Shown: positions 42,551-50,408 of the stretch, piece by piece | Numbering within the stretch: position 1 is the stretch's first letter | Layout: every line of letters begins with the position of its first letter | Source of the DNA: Nocardiopsis endophytica | GTDB taxonomy: Bacteria > Actinomycetota > Actinomycetes > Streptosporangiales > Streptosporangiaceae | DNA: 64,000 nucleotides | Assembly (NCBI RefSeq): GCF_027706725.1 | Contig: NZ_JAQFWQ010000020.1 | Location: 1-64,000, forward strand | Direction of reading: 5' to 3' | Translations under genes and position numbers: made by a program | Notes under the pieces: generated by a model | The model's input: the letters and a program-made list of their open reading frames with translations, nothing else | Database searches by the model: none | What the model was told of the DNA's origin: nothing

Positions 42551-43707
42551 CAGGGGCGCTCCGATCCGACGATCCACATCGCGAAGAACTGGGACCCGGC
42601 GCCGTAGGCGTGGCCGAGGGCGGTGCGGGCGCCCTCCACCTGGTGGCCGCCGGCGCGCCCGCGCACCTGCTGGGCGGCCTCGGCGAAGCGGATCATGCCG
42701 GAGGCGCCGACGGGGTTGGTGGACAGCACGCCGCCGGAGGGGTTCCAGGGGGTGTCGCCGTCCAGCGCGGTGGCGCCCCCGTCGGTCAGCCGCCACCCCT
42801 GCCCCGGCCCGGCGAAGCCCAGGTTCTCCAGCCACATGGGCTCGTACCAGCTGAACGGGACGTACACCTCGGCGGCGTCGATGCCGCGGCGGGGGTCGTC
42901 CACCCCGGCCTGGGCGTAGACGTCGGCGGCGCAGTCCCGCCCGGCCCGGGGGTCGACCGCGTCGCGCCCGGCGAAGGCGATGGGCTCGCTGCGCACGGCG
43001 GCGCCGCGGATCCAGGCGGGTGGGCCGGGGGCGGCGCGGGCCGCCTCCTCGGAGGCGAGCACGATGGCGCAGGCCCCGTCGGAGGAGGGGCAGGTCTCCA
43101 GGTACCGCAGCGGCTCCCAGAGCATGGAGCTGGCGGCGACCGCCTCCGGGGTGATGCCGGGCATGCGCAGGTGGGCGTAGGGGTTGAGCAGGGCGTTGCG
43201 GCGGTCCTTGGCGGCGACCTCCCAGCCCACGTGCTCGGGCGCCTTCGACCGCTCGATGTAGGCGCGGATGAAGGGCGCGAAGTAGCCCCCGGCGCCGACG
43301 ACGAGGGAGGCGGAGAAGGGCTGGCCGACGGTGAGCGCCCAGGTGGCGTTGGACTCGGACTGCTTCTCCCAGGCCAGGGCGAGGACCCGGCCGAAGGCGC
43401 CGGAGCGCACGTGCTGGGCGGCGGCGATGGCGGTGGAGCCGCCGACCGAGCCGGCGGTGTGCACGCGCAGCAGGGGTTTGCCGCGGGCGCCCAGGGCGTC
43501 GGCGAGGAACAGGTCGGGCATGGCCACGCCCTCGAACAGGTCGGGGGCCTTGCCCAGCACGACGGCGTCGATGTCGGCGAACCCCAGCCCGGCGTCCTCC
43601 AGGGCGCGCAGGGCGGCCTCGCGCACCAGGCCGGGGATGGACACGTCGGTGCGCCTGCTGCGGTGGTGGGTCTGGCCGACGCCGATCACCGCGGCCGCTC
43701 GGCTCAT
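42550..43707 (-). CDS. Thiolase-like lipid-transfer protein (Ltp3-like)
   Basis: 385-residue non-decarboxylating-thiolase fold protein of the SCPx/lipid-transfer type. It begins AAVIGVGQTHHRSRR, has the nucleophile-region HTAGSVGGSTAI, and has C-terminal blocks NPSGGVLSTNPVGASGM and ALGHAYGAGSQFF. A Ser sits where classical thiolases have the nucleophilic Cys (AGSVGGS), so carbon-carbon cleavage could be aldolase-like rather than thiolytic, as for Ltp2. It forms a pair with the next gene and overlaps both neighbours. Confidence 0.82.
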   Translation of the reverse strand: MSRAAAVIGVGQTHHRSRRTDVSIPGLVREAALRALEDAGLGFADIDAVVLGKAPDLFEGVAMPDLFLADALGARGKPLLRVHTAGSVGGSTAIAAAQHVRSGAFGRVLALAWEKQSESNATWALTVGQPFSASLVVGAGGYFAPFIRAYIERSKAPEHVGWEVAAKDRRNALLNPYAHLRMPGITPEAVAASSMLWEPLRYLETCPSSDGACAIVLASEEAARAAPGPPAWIRGAAVRSEPIAFAGRDAVDPRAGRDCAADVYAQAGVDDPRRGIDAAEVYVPFSWYEPMWLENLGFAGPGQGWRLTDGGATALDGDTPWNPSGGVLSTNPVGASGMIRFAEAAQQVRGRAGGHQVEGARTALGHAYGAGSQFFAMWIVGSERP

Positions 43708-44714
43708 CGGGGGCCTCCTTCCGGTGCGGCCTCCAGGACCGCGACGAGGTTGTGCTGCAGGCAGGGGCCCTGGGCGGCGTGGGCGGCGGCCCGGTCGGCG
43801 GTGCCGTCGGCGACGCGGCGCGCGGCCTCGCCGATGCGGACCAGGCCGGTGGCCATGACGGGGTCGGCCGCCATGGGGCCGCCGGAGGGGTTGACCTCGG
43901 TGTTCGGGCCCAGGCCGAGGGCGGCGCGCAGCAGGGCCTCCTCGTGGGGGTGGCGGGCGTGGAGTTCGGCGACGTGCACGGGTCCCTTGTCGACGCCCGC
44001 GGCGGCGGCCGCCTGCGCGGCGGAGGCGCACCGGGACAGGTCGCGCGCGGCGGGGCTGTGCACGTCGATGCGGTGTTCGAGGCCGGTGATCCAGGCGGGG
44101 CGGACGCCGCGCGCGCGGGCGATGCGGGAGGCGGCGGGCTCGGTGGCCAGGAGGACCGCGGCCGCGCCGTCCGCCGGTGGGGCGCCGCCGACGGCACCGG
44201 CCGCGTCCTCGGCGCAGACACCGGCGTCGATGGCCGCGCGCGCTTGGAGGGCGGCGAGGTCGTCGGCGTCGACGCCCAGCGGGGCCAGGTAATAGGGGTC
44301 GAGGGTGCGCGCGAGGATGTCGGGGAGCGAGCCCTGGGTGGGTTTGCCGAAGCCGTAGGCGAGGGCGATGCCGCCGCTGCCGGTACTGCCGCTGTCTCCC
44401 TGTTCGGCGCTGAGGAGGTGCAGCCACGCCTCGTAGAGGGCCCAGGCGGCGTCCATCTCCACGTGGCTCTCGCTGATGGGCGGCCATGCGCCGAGGGAGT
44501 CGAGGGCGCCGACGAAGGAGAAGGGCGCCCCGGCGAGGTAGTCGAAGCTGCCCGAGCAGGTGAAGCCGACGTCGGCGCGGTCGATCCCGGCCTGGTCGAG
44601 GACGGCGGTCACGGCGCAGTGGACCAGGGCGGGTTCGGCGGCGGGGGTGCCGCCCGGGTGCACCTCGGCGGCGTAGGCGACGACGGCGACGCGGGCCGGG
44701 GCCGCGGCGCTCAC
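43704..44714 (-). CDS. Thiolase-like protein (Ltp4-like)
   Basis: 336-residue shortened thiolase-like protein. It has a possible nucleophile-region CSGSFDYL, and NPSGGPMAADPVMATGL in the C-terminal half, but the C-terminal GHxxGxxG catalytic loop is reduced, as in Ltp4-type partners. In Mycobacterium tuberculosis a DUF35 gene, ltp4 and ltp3 are consecutive, the same order as here in transcription direction. It probably forms a hetero-complex with its neighbours. The start is GTG 44714, overlapping the DUF35 stop (GTGA), and its stop overlaps the next ATG (ATGA). Confidence 0.8.
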   Translation of the reverse strand: MSAAAPARVAVVAYAAEVHPGGTPAAEPALVHCAVTAVLDQAGIDRADVGFTCSGSFDYLAGAPFSFVGALDSLGAWPPISESHVEMDAAWALYEAWLHLLSAEQGDSGSTGSGGIALAYGFGKPTQGSLPDILARTLDPYYLAPLGVDADDLAALQARAAIDAGVCAEDAAGAVGGAPPADGAAAVLLATEPAASRIARARGVRPAWITGLEHRIDVHSPAARDLSRCASAAQAAAAAGVDKGPVHVAELHARHPHEEALLRAALGLGPNTEVNPSGGPMAADPVMATGLVRIGEAARRVADGTADRAAAHAAQGPCLQHNLVAVLEAAPEGGPR

Positions 44715-45673
44715 GGCGCCTCCCCCGTCCCCGCTTCGGCTCCTTCATCCGGGACGAACCAGCGGATGCTCGGCCGGGTGCGGCTGCGCTCCTCGGGCGG
44801 GAGCCATTCGGCCCGCAGGCGCATCCCCGGGCGGACCCGCTCCGGGTCGACGCCGCTGACCAGGGCCAGCAGGTCCACGTCGGCGCCGTCGAGGCGGACG
44901 TATCCGGTGACGAAGGGGACCTGCGGGGCGCGGGGGTCGGGCACGTGGTTGACCGAGAAGGTGGTGAGCGTCCCGGTGGGCGGCAGCTCCACGTCCCCGG
45001 TGACGGGGGTGCCGTCGGCGGGGTCGAGGTCGCGCGGGGGCACGTACACCGCCCCGCTGCGGGCGCGGGAGCCGATGATGCGGCCCTCGGTCTGGGCCTC
45101 CAGGTACCGGGTGAGGGCGGCGTCGGCGCGGATGGTGTAGTCGAGGCGGCCGGTGTCGCGGATCGCGGTCACCTCGGGGCGCAGGCAGGCGATGTCGGTG
45201 ATGGATCCGGTGCGCTCGCCGGCGGGGCGCAGGCGGGGGCGGACGCGCAGCCCGGCGCGCAGGCCGCGGGGCGGGTCGGCCCCGGCGTCCGGACCCATGT
45301 CGAGCGCGTGGAGCAGGGCGGTGTCGGCGCCGTCGAAGAGCACGGTCGCCCAGGCGAAGGGGCGGTCGAAGGGGTGGGCGGGGCGCGGGTCGGGCACCCA
45401 GCACCAGGCCTGGACGGTCCCGGCGGGGCCGACCTCGGGGAAGTCGTCGGTGACCGGGGAGCCGTCGCGGGGGTCGTACTCGGTGGGCGGGAACAGCACC
45501 CGCCCGGACGCGGCGCGGACCCCGACCAGGCGGCCGTCGCGCAGCTCGGTGAGGAACCGGCCGATGACCGGCCCGGTGCTACGGGTGTAGCCGCCGGGGA
45601 AGGCGACGGTGTGCGCTCCGACGAGGGGGGCGAGGGGGTCGGCCCCAGGGGGCTCAGTCGGCATTCTTCTCAC
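44711..45673 (-). CDS. Tandem DUF35 OB-fold protein, partner of thiolase-like subunits
   Basis: 320-residue protein made of two DUF35-type OB-fold domains (about residues 35-165 and 180-315), each ending with a hydrophobic DGAD-type strand pair. The zinc-ribbon Cys residues that normally precede the OB fold are absent (SGRVLFPPTEYDP, SGAVYVPPRDLDP). In actinobacterial sterol catabolism DUF35 proteins bind thiolase-like aldolases, so a similar complex with the next two genes is inferred. GTG 45673 is used; ATG 45664 is the alternative. It overlaps the upstream ligase gene by 20 bases. Confidence 0.8.
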   Translation of the reverse strand: MRRMPTEPPGADPLAPLVGAHTVAFPGGYTRSTGPVIGRFLTELRDGRLVGVRAASGRVLFPPTEYDPRDGSPVTDDFPEVGPAGTVQAWCWVPDPRPAHPFDRPFAWATVLFDGADTALLHALDMGPDAGADPPRGLRAGLRVRPRLRPAGERTGSITDIACLRPEVTAIRDTGRLDYTIRADAALTRYLEAQTEGRIIGSRARSGAVYVPPRDLDPADGTPVTGDVELPPTGTLTTFSVNHVPDPRAPQVPFVTGYVRLDGADVDLLALVSGVDPERVRPGMRLRAEWLPPEERSRTRPSIRWFVPDEGAEAGTGEAP

Positions 45674-47216
45674 GGCCCTCCCAGTAGGGGTCCCGGAGGC
45701 GGCGCTTGGGCAGCTTCCCGTTGGGCTCGCGGGGCATCTGGGCGATGAAGTCGATGGTGCGGGGGTGCTTCATGCGGGCCAGGCGGCCCTGCAGGTGGGC
45801 GCGGATGCGCTCGGCCAGCTCCGGCCCGGGCTCGGACCCGGCGGCGGGCTCGACGACCGCCTTGACCTGCTCGCCCCAGTCGTCGTCGGGGACGCCGAAG
45901 ACGGCGGCGTCCATGACCTCGGGGTGGGTGAGCAGCTCCTTCTCGATCTCGGCGGGGTAGATGTTGGCGCCGCCGGAGATGATCACCTCGGAGGTGCGGT
46001 CGCTGAGGTAGAGGTGGCCGTCCTCGTCCAGGCGGCCGATGTCGCCGAGGGTGAAGAAGCCGTCGAGGCGGGCCTCGTCGGTCTTGCGGCGGTCGCCCTT
46101 GTACTCGAAGTCGGGGCCGAGCATGCGCATGTAGACGGTGCCGGTCTCCCCCGGCGGGAGGGTGCGGCCGTCGTCGCCGACGATGCGCAGCTCGGTGATG
46201 GGCCAGGGGCGGCCCACCGAGCCGGGGTGGCCGTGCCGGTCCTCGGGGCGCTGCACGGTGCCGCCGCCCTCGGTGGCGGCGTAGTACTCGTAGACGCACT
46301 CGCCCCACCAGGCGAACATCGCCGCGCGCACCTCCTCGGGGCAGGGGGCGGCGCCGTGGACGAGCCAGCGCATCGAGGAGACGTCGTAGCGGGAGCGCAC
46401 CTCCTCGGGCAGGTGGAGCAGGCGCTTGAAGTGGGTGGGGACCATGTGCGTGCCGGTGATGCGGTGGCGCTCGACCAGGCGGAGGAACTCCTCGGCGTCC
46501 CACCCGTCCATGTAGACGACGGTGTGCCCCATGTGCAGGGCGGTGGTGCTGAACTGGGTGACGGCGGTGTGGTAGGTCGGCGCGGTGACCAGGTGGGCGT
46601 TGCCGGGGCCGGGTTCGATGCCGAAGAACCCGAACAGGGCGGTGCCCAGCTCGGCCGCGTCGTCGGGGTCCAGGCCGCTGAGCGCGCGGCGCACGCCCTT
46701 GGGGCGGCCGGTGGTGCCCGAGGTGTAGTGCATGGTCTGCCCGGCGGTGCGGTCCTCGGGCATGCGGTCGGGGTGGCCGCCGGTGAAGGTATCGAAGGGG
46801 ACGAAGCCGGGGACGTCGCCGAAGCCGATGCGGGCCTCCTTGGGGAGGCGGGCGGCGTCGGCGGCGTGCACGCCCTGTTCGGCGAAGCGCTCGTGGACGA
46901 AGAGGGCCTTGGCGCCGCTGTCGGCGGTGATGTAGCCGACCTCGGGGCCGGTGAGGTGCCAGTTCACGGGGGTGAAGTAGAGGCCGGCCTGGAGCGCGGC
47001 CAGGTAGAGGGTGAGGCCGTCCGACCCGTTGGGGGTCAGGCCGCAGACGCCGTCGCCGGCGCGCAGTCCCAGCGCGCGCAGGGCGTGGACGAGGCGGTTC
47101 GCGCGGGCCAGGAGGGCTCCGGCGGTGTGCTCGGTCCCGTCGGGGTCGACGCAGGCGAGGCGGTCGGGGTGGGCGCGGGCGGTCCTCCAGAAGCCGAGGG
47201 GTGCGGTGTCCGACAT
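45654..47216 (-). CDS. Acyl-CoA ligase, first gene of the sterol operon
   Basis: 520-residue ANL-family ligase: AMP-binding loop MHYTSGTTGRPKGVRR, A5 YAATEGGG, A7 GDIGRLDEDGHLYLSDR, A8 EVIISGGANIYPAEIE and the A10 Lys in PNGKLPKRR. The overall match is to FadD-type ligases in cholesterol clusters; the exact acyl substrate is unknown. The start is ATG 47216 because GGAGG lies six bases upstream; an in-frame GTG at 47231 is unlikely. A KstR-like site lies 40 bases upstream. This gene leads the six-gene overlapping operon. Confidence 0.88.
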   Translation of the reverse strand: MSDTAPLGFWRTARAHPDRLACVDPDGTEHTAGALLARANRLVHALRALGLRAGDGVCGLTPNGSDGLTLYLAALQAGLYFTPVNWHLTGPEVGYITADSGAKALFVHERFAEQGVHAADAARLPKEARIGFGDVPGFVPFDTFTGGHPDRMPEDRTAGQTMHYTSGTTGRPKGVRRALSGLDPDDAAELGTALFGFFGIEPGPGNAHLVTAPTYHTAVTQFSTTALHMGHTVVYMDGWDAEEFLRLVERHRITGTHMVPTHFKRLLHLPEEVRSRYDVSSMRWLVHGAAPCPEEVRAAMFAWWGECVYEYYAATEGGGTVQRPEDRHGHPGSVGRPWPITELRIVGDDGRTLPPGETGTVYMRMLGPDFEYKGDRRKTDEARLDGFFTLGDIGRLDEDGHLYLSDRTSEVIISGGANIYPAEIEKELLTHPEVMDAAVFGVPDDDWGEQVKAVVEPAAGSEPGPELAERIRAHLQGRLARMKHPRTIDFIAQMPREPNGKLPKRRLRDPYWEGREKNAD

Positions 47217-47254
47217 GGAGACCTCCGTCACACGGACGCTGACTCCCCGAAAAG

Positions 47255-47268
47255 TAGAGCACGTTCTC
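47255..47268. promoter_or_regulatory. KstR-like operator, operon side
   Basis: TAGAGCACGTTCTC resembles the KstR half-palindrome TnnAACnnGTTnnA (one core mismatch, one end mismatch). It lies 39 bp upstream of the first acyl-CoA ligase start, in the divergent promoter region of two sterol-type genes. Confidence 0.55.
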
Positions 47269-47309
47269 CTTTTTGTGGCTAGACCGTGTCCAGCAGCGTT
47301 TTTCCGATC

Positions 47310-47323
47310 TAGAATCAGTTCTC
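47310..47323. promoter_or_regulatory. KstR-like operator, hydratase side
   Basis: TAGAATCAGTTCTC again fits TnnAAynnGTTnn(A) with small deviations. It lies 63 bp upstream of the enoyl-CoA hydratase start, so each divergent gene has its own near-match. Confidence 0.55.
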
Positions 47324-47385
47324 ACCTGGGCCCCTGGAGCGGCGTCGGCGCGGGCCCGGACACCACCCGCCGACCGGGAGGCCCC

Positions 47386-48216
47386 ATGACCGAACACCCG
47401 ACGGAAGCGCCCCTCCTCCCCCTGTCCACCCCCCACTGCGCGGTGCGCCGGCAGGGGCCCATCGTCACCGTGGAGATGGACCGCCCGGAGGCGCGCAACG
47501 CGCTGTCGACGGACATGCTCGTGGGGATGGCGGACGCCTTTGCCTACATCGCGGCCGAGCCGGAGGTGCGGGTCGGGGTGCTCACGGGCGCGGGCGGGGT
47601 GTTCTGCGCCGGGGCGGACCTCAAGGGGATGGGGCGCCCGTCGGACGACCCGCGGGTGCGGGCGCGTGCGGCCGAGATCGAGGACTTCCACTGGAAGGGG
47701 CTGCTGCGGCAGGACCGCCCGCCCAAGCCGCTGGTGTCGGCGGTCGAGGGCCCGGCGGTGGCGGGCGGCACCGAGCTGGTGGTCGGCACGGACGTGCGCA
47801 TCGCCGGGGAGGGGGCGGTGCTGGGCCTGTACGAGGCCAGGCGCGGCCTGTTCCCGATGGGGGGCTGCGCGATCCGGGTCCCGAGGCAGATCCCGTACGC
47901 GCACGCGATGGAGATGCTGCTGACCGGCCGGTCGTACACGGCCCGGGAAGCGGCGGACATCGGGCTGGTGACGCGGGTCGTCCCGGACGGGGGTGCGCTG
48001 GAGGAGGCCATGCGGGTGGCGCACCGGATCGCCGCGTGCGGCCCGCTGGCCGTGCAGGCGGTCCTGCGCGTCCACCGCGAGACCGAGGGCATGCCGGAGG
48101 AGGAGGCGCTCAAGGTCAGCGACGCGGTCGGCTGGGAGGTGATGGCGTCCCAGGACGCCAAGGAGGGCGCCCGCGCGTTCGCCGAGAAGCGCGCGCCGAC
48201 GTTCACGGGAGAGTAG
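47386..48216 (+). CDS. Enoyl-CoA hydratase/isomerase (EchA19-like)
   Basis: 276-residue crotonase-fold enzyme. CAGADLKGMGRP gives the oxyanion-hole region, VEGPAVAGGTELVVGTDVRIA the second, and ARRGLFPMGGC is near the catalytic Glu position. The C-terminal trimer helices are normal. It resembles EchA19, which acts on steroid side-chain enoyl-CoAs. ATG 47386 follows GGGAGG. It is divergent from the sterol operon across two KstR-like sites, which supports the same regulation. Confidence 0.88.
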   Translation: MTEHPTEAPLLPLSTPHCAVRRQGPIVTVEMDRPEARNALSTDMLVGMADAFAYIAAEPEVRVGVLTGAGGVFCAGADLKGMGRPSDDPRVRARAAEIEDFHWKGLLRQDRPPKPLVSAVEGPAVAGGTELVVGTDVRIAGEGAVLGLYEARRGLFPMGGCAIRVPRQIPYAHAMEMLLTGRSYTAREAADIGLVTRVVPDGGALEEAMRVAHRIAACGPLAVQAVLRVHRETEGMPEEEALKVSDAVGWEVMASQDAKEGARAFAEKRAPTFTGE

Positions 48217-48277
48217 GGCCGCGGACCGCATCCGGCCGCGATGGAACGCCCCGGTGCGGCGGCGGGTCCGATCCACC

Positions 48278-49297
48278 ATGCCCGACTCCCACGGCGCCCC
48301 CGCTCAGGGCCCCGTCAAAGAGGCCGCCGTCACGGCGTTCCTCTACACGCCGGCCGCGGCCGTGGCCACGGTCCTCGGCACGGCGGGGGTCTTCGTCCTC
48401 ACGCCCTCCTACGACCCCACGATCGACTCGCTCGCGATGAGGGCCGTGGTCCCCGCGATCGCCGTGGCGCTGGCGGCGGGGGCCCACCTCCAGAGGCGCC
48501 GTGTGGAGCACCCCTACGCCGTCGGCGGACTCGTCGGCCTGGTGTCGGCGTGCGCCGCCCCCTTCGGGATCGAGTACGTCCTGGATCCGCCGGTCCCCCT
48601 CTGGGCACCGGCCGTCGTCCTGGCGCCGGCCCTGGCGGTGTTCGTCGCGATGGTCCTCGGAGCGGGGGTCCGCGACATGGACCACCGCCGATACGCCGCC
48701 TGGGCGGCGGCCGTCGCGATGGTCTTCGTGGCGCGCGGCGGGATGCACCACGTCGAGGCACAGGACGAGCAGGAGGAGGCGGCGGCCGGGCTGGCCGGGT
48801 ACCCGAGCGTCGCGGTCCTTGAGGCACGGGGCTGGCGGTTCACCCACGCCTATGGAAAGAACGGCTTCACCGAACTCGTCTACCGCGACTGGTTCGGCCG
48901 GACGGTGCTGCTGGGCACCACGCCCCCCGACCCCGATCCGGAGGCGTCGGGCATCACGGCGGACGGGCTCCTCTCCTGCGGCCCGGGGGAACGGGCGACC
49001 ACGGTGCGGGTGGAGGAGTGCGTGCTACGGGAGGGCGTCATCATCACCAGGATGAGGGCCGCCCACCTGGACAGCGAGGAGGCCGACCACCGCCTCCAGT
49101 GGCCGCGCGGGTGGAGGGAGGCCCGCGTGGAGTTCCCAGGCGGCCGCGCGGCCCGCCTGAGGACGGACTCCTGGGGCGTGGACCTGGTCGACCTGTCGCG
49201 CTCCATCGGGGAACGCGGGATCGACGGCCCCGGGGAACTGATCGGTGAGGCGTCGTGCCTGCTGAACTGCCAGAACTGGAGGGACTACAGCGGCTGA
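48278..49297 (+). CDS. Hypothetical membrane protein
   Basis: 339-residue protein of unknown function. Five predicted helices fill residues ~15-165 (for example VPAIAVALAAGAHL, APAVVLAPALAVFVAMVLG). A ~170-residue soluble C-terminal domain follows, containing GWRFTHAYGKNGFTELVYRDWFG and ending CLLNCQNWRDYSG with clustered Cys. ATG 48278 is chosen; an upstream in-frame GTG at 48254 also lacks a ribosome site. Downstream of the hydratase gene by 61 bases it might share its transcript, but nothing links it to sterols. Confidence 0.65.
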   Translation: MPDSHGAPAQGPVKEAAVTAFLYTPAAAVATVLGTAGVFVLTPSYDPTIDSLAMRAVVPAIAVALAAGAHLQRRRVEHPYAVGGLVGLVSACAAPFGIEYVLDPPVPLWAPAVVLAPALAVFVAMVLGAGVRDMDHRRYAAWAAAVAMVFVARGGMHHVEAQDEQEEAAAGLAGYPSVAVLEARGWRFTHAYGKNGFTELVYRDWFGRTVLLGTTPPDPDPEASGITADGLLSCGPGERATTVRVEECVLREGVIITRMRAAHLDSEEADHRLQWPRGWREARVEFPGGRAARLRTDSWGVDLVDLSRSIGERGIDGPGELIGEASCLLNCQNWRDYSG

Positions 49298-49337
49298 ACA
49301 CCGGCGATGTGTCCGGTGCCGGAGGAGGGGCGTCCGC

Positions 49338-49757
49338 CTATCCCTGCAGGTCGATGATCTCCGCGGGGTTCCAGTAGTCGCGCCATTCGGCGATCCGGCC
49401 GTCGACGACGCGCAGCACCCACAGGTAGCGGACGGTGAACCGGCGGCCGGTGGGAAGGGCCGTGCCCTCGGCGTCGTATTCGGCGACGACCACCTGCGGG
49501 TCCGCCGCGGGATTCACCGCGACCGGGTGGAACGCGTGGAACTCCAGGGGGACATGGGCCAGCGTCGAGGAGAAGTACTCCCGGATCCGTTCGCGCCCCT
49601 CGATGCGGCGGGGAGCACCGGGAGGGGCGAAGGGGAGTTCGTGCACCGCGTCCTCGGTGTAGAGGTCGGCGAGTGCGTCGAGGTCCTTGTCACGCAGGAG
49701 CGGCAGCATGCGCTCCAGGACGTCCAGGGGGCCGCCGCCGGGCGCGGGGTCGGTCAT
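49338..49757 (-). CDS. SnoaL-like nuclear-transport-factor-2 fold protein
   Basis: 139-residue cone-fold protein of the SnoaL/NTF2 family: LDALADLYTEDAVHELPF, the RIEGRERIREYF signature and DGRIAEWRDYWNPAEI at the end, typical of SnoaL-like isomerase/hydratase or polyketide-cyclase relatives. ATG 49757 follows GAGGAG. No partner gene nearby suggests a substrate. It is transcribed alone downstream of the DUF4333 terminator. Confidence 0.85.
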   Translation of the reverse strand: MTDPAPGGGPLDVLERMLPLLRDKDLDALADLYTEDAVHELPFAPPGAPRRIEGRERIREYFSSTLAHVPLEFHAFHPVAVNPAADPQVVVAEYDAEGTALPTGRRFTVRYLWVLRVVDGRIAEWRDYWNPAEIIDLQG

Positions 49758-49832
49758 GTCGGCTCCTCGAAGAGGGGGCGCCGGTTCCGGCACCGATGAT
49801 GGACCACCACTGAGGCGAGCGCCATCCCCCGC

Positions 49833-49856
49833 CGGCTCCGCCGCGCGGCGGAGCCG
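49833..49856 (-). terminator. Terminator of the DUF4333 gene
   Basis: CGGCTCCGCCGC followed directly by GCGGCGGAGCCG, a 24-bp perfect palindrome. It lies 42 bases downstream of the DUF4333 stop on the minus strand and upstream of the SnoaL-like gene. Confidence 0.75.
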
Positions 49857-49898
49857 ACGGGGCCGGGTCGCGCTGTTCACCCGGCCCCGGTTCGGGCG

Positions 49899-50327
49899 TC
49901 AGCCCATGGGCGTCTCGTCGACGACCACGTCGAAGTCGACGTTCGTGCCCTCGACCGCGGTCGCGGTGACGGTCACGCCCAAGGTCTGGCCGTCCGCGGT
50001 GAGCTCGCAGCGGATGGAGGCCCCGACCTCGGCAGGAAGGTCCTCGGGGCAGGTCAGGGAGTCGGGCGTCTGGCCGACGGTCTCCGCCAGGGTGTCGGAG
50101 GCCTGCCGGGCGACCTCGTCCGCGGGGACGGCACCCGCGTCGCCGCCGCCCGCCTCGGGGGACTCGGCGCCGCCGCCGTCACCGCCGCTCTCCTGCTCGG
50201 CGTCCGGGCTCCCGACCGGCTCCATGTCCCCGACGCTGGCGTTGAACGAGCAGCCCGCGGACAGGAGCACCGCCAGTGCTCCCAACCCGCCCGCCGCCGC
50301 CACGCGCCTGCCTACGGTTCCTGCCAT
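49899..50327 (-). CDS. DUF4333 lipoprotein
   Basis: 142-residue lipoprotein. The signal peptide ends in the lipobox LLSAGC, with the acylated Cys near residue 26. A low-complexity acidic/Gly linker follows (GGDGGGAESPEAGGGD), then a compact domain with TCPEDLPAEVGASIRCEL, the DUF4333 pattern with two Cys likely bridged outside the membrane. ATG 50327 has CAGGAG upstream. Function is unknown. It is downstream of the GlxA-like regulator on the same strand with 81 bases between. Confidence 0.85.
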   Translation of the reverse strand: MAGTVGRRVAAAGGLGALAVLLSAGCSFNASVGDMEPVGSPDAEQESGGDGGGAESPEAGGGDAGAVPADEVARQASDTLAETVGQTPDSLTCPEDLPAEVGASIRCELTADGQTLGVTVTATAVEGTNVDFDVVVDETPMG

Positions 50328-50408
50328 GGCCGTTCTCCTGCTCTCTTTCGTTGATGGGGTATACCGTCTGCGACGTACAGAGGCGGCCTCCGGTTCCTGC
50401 GGCCGAGG

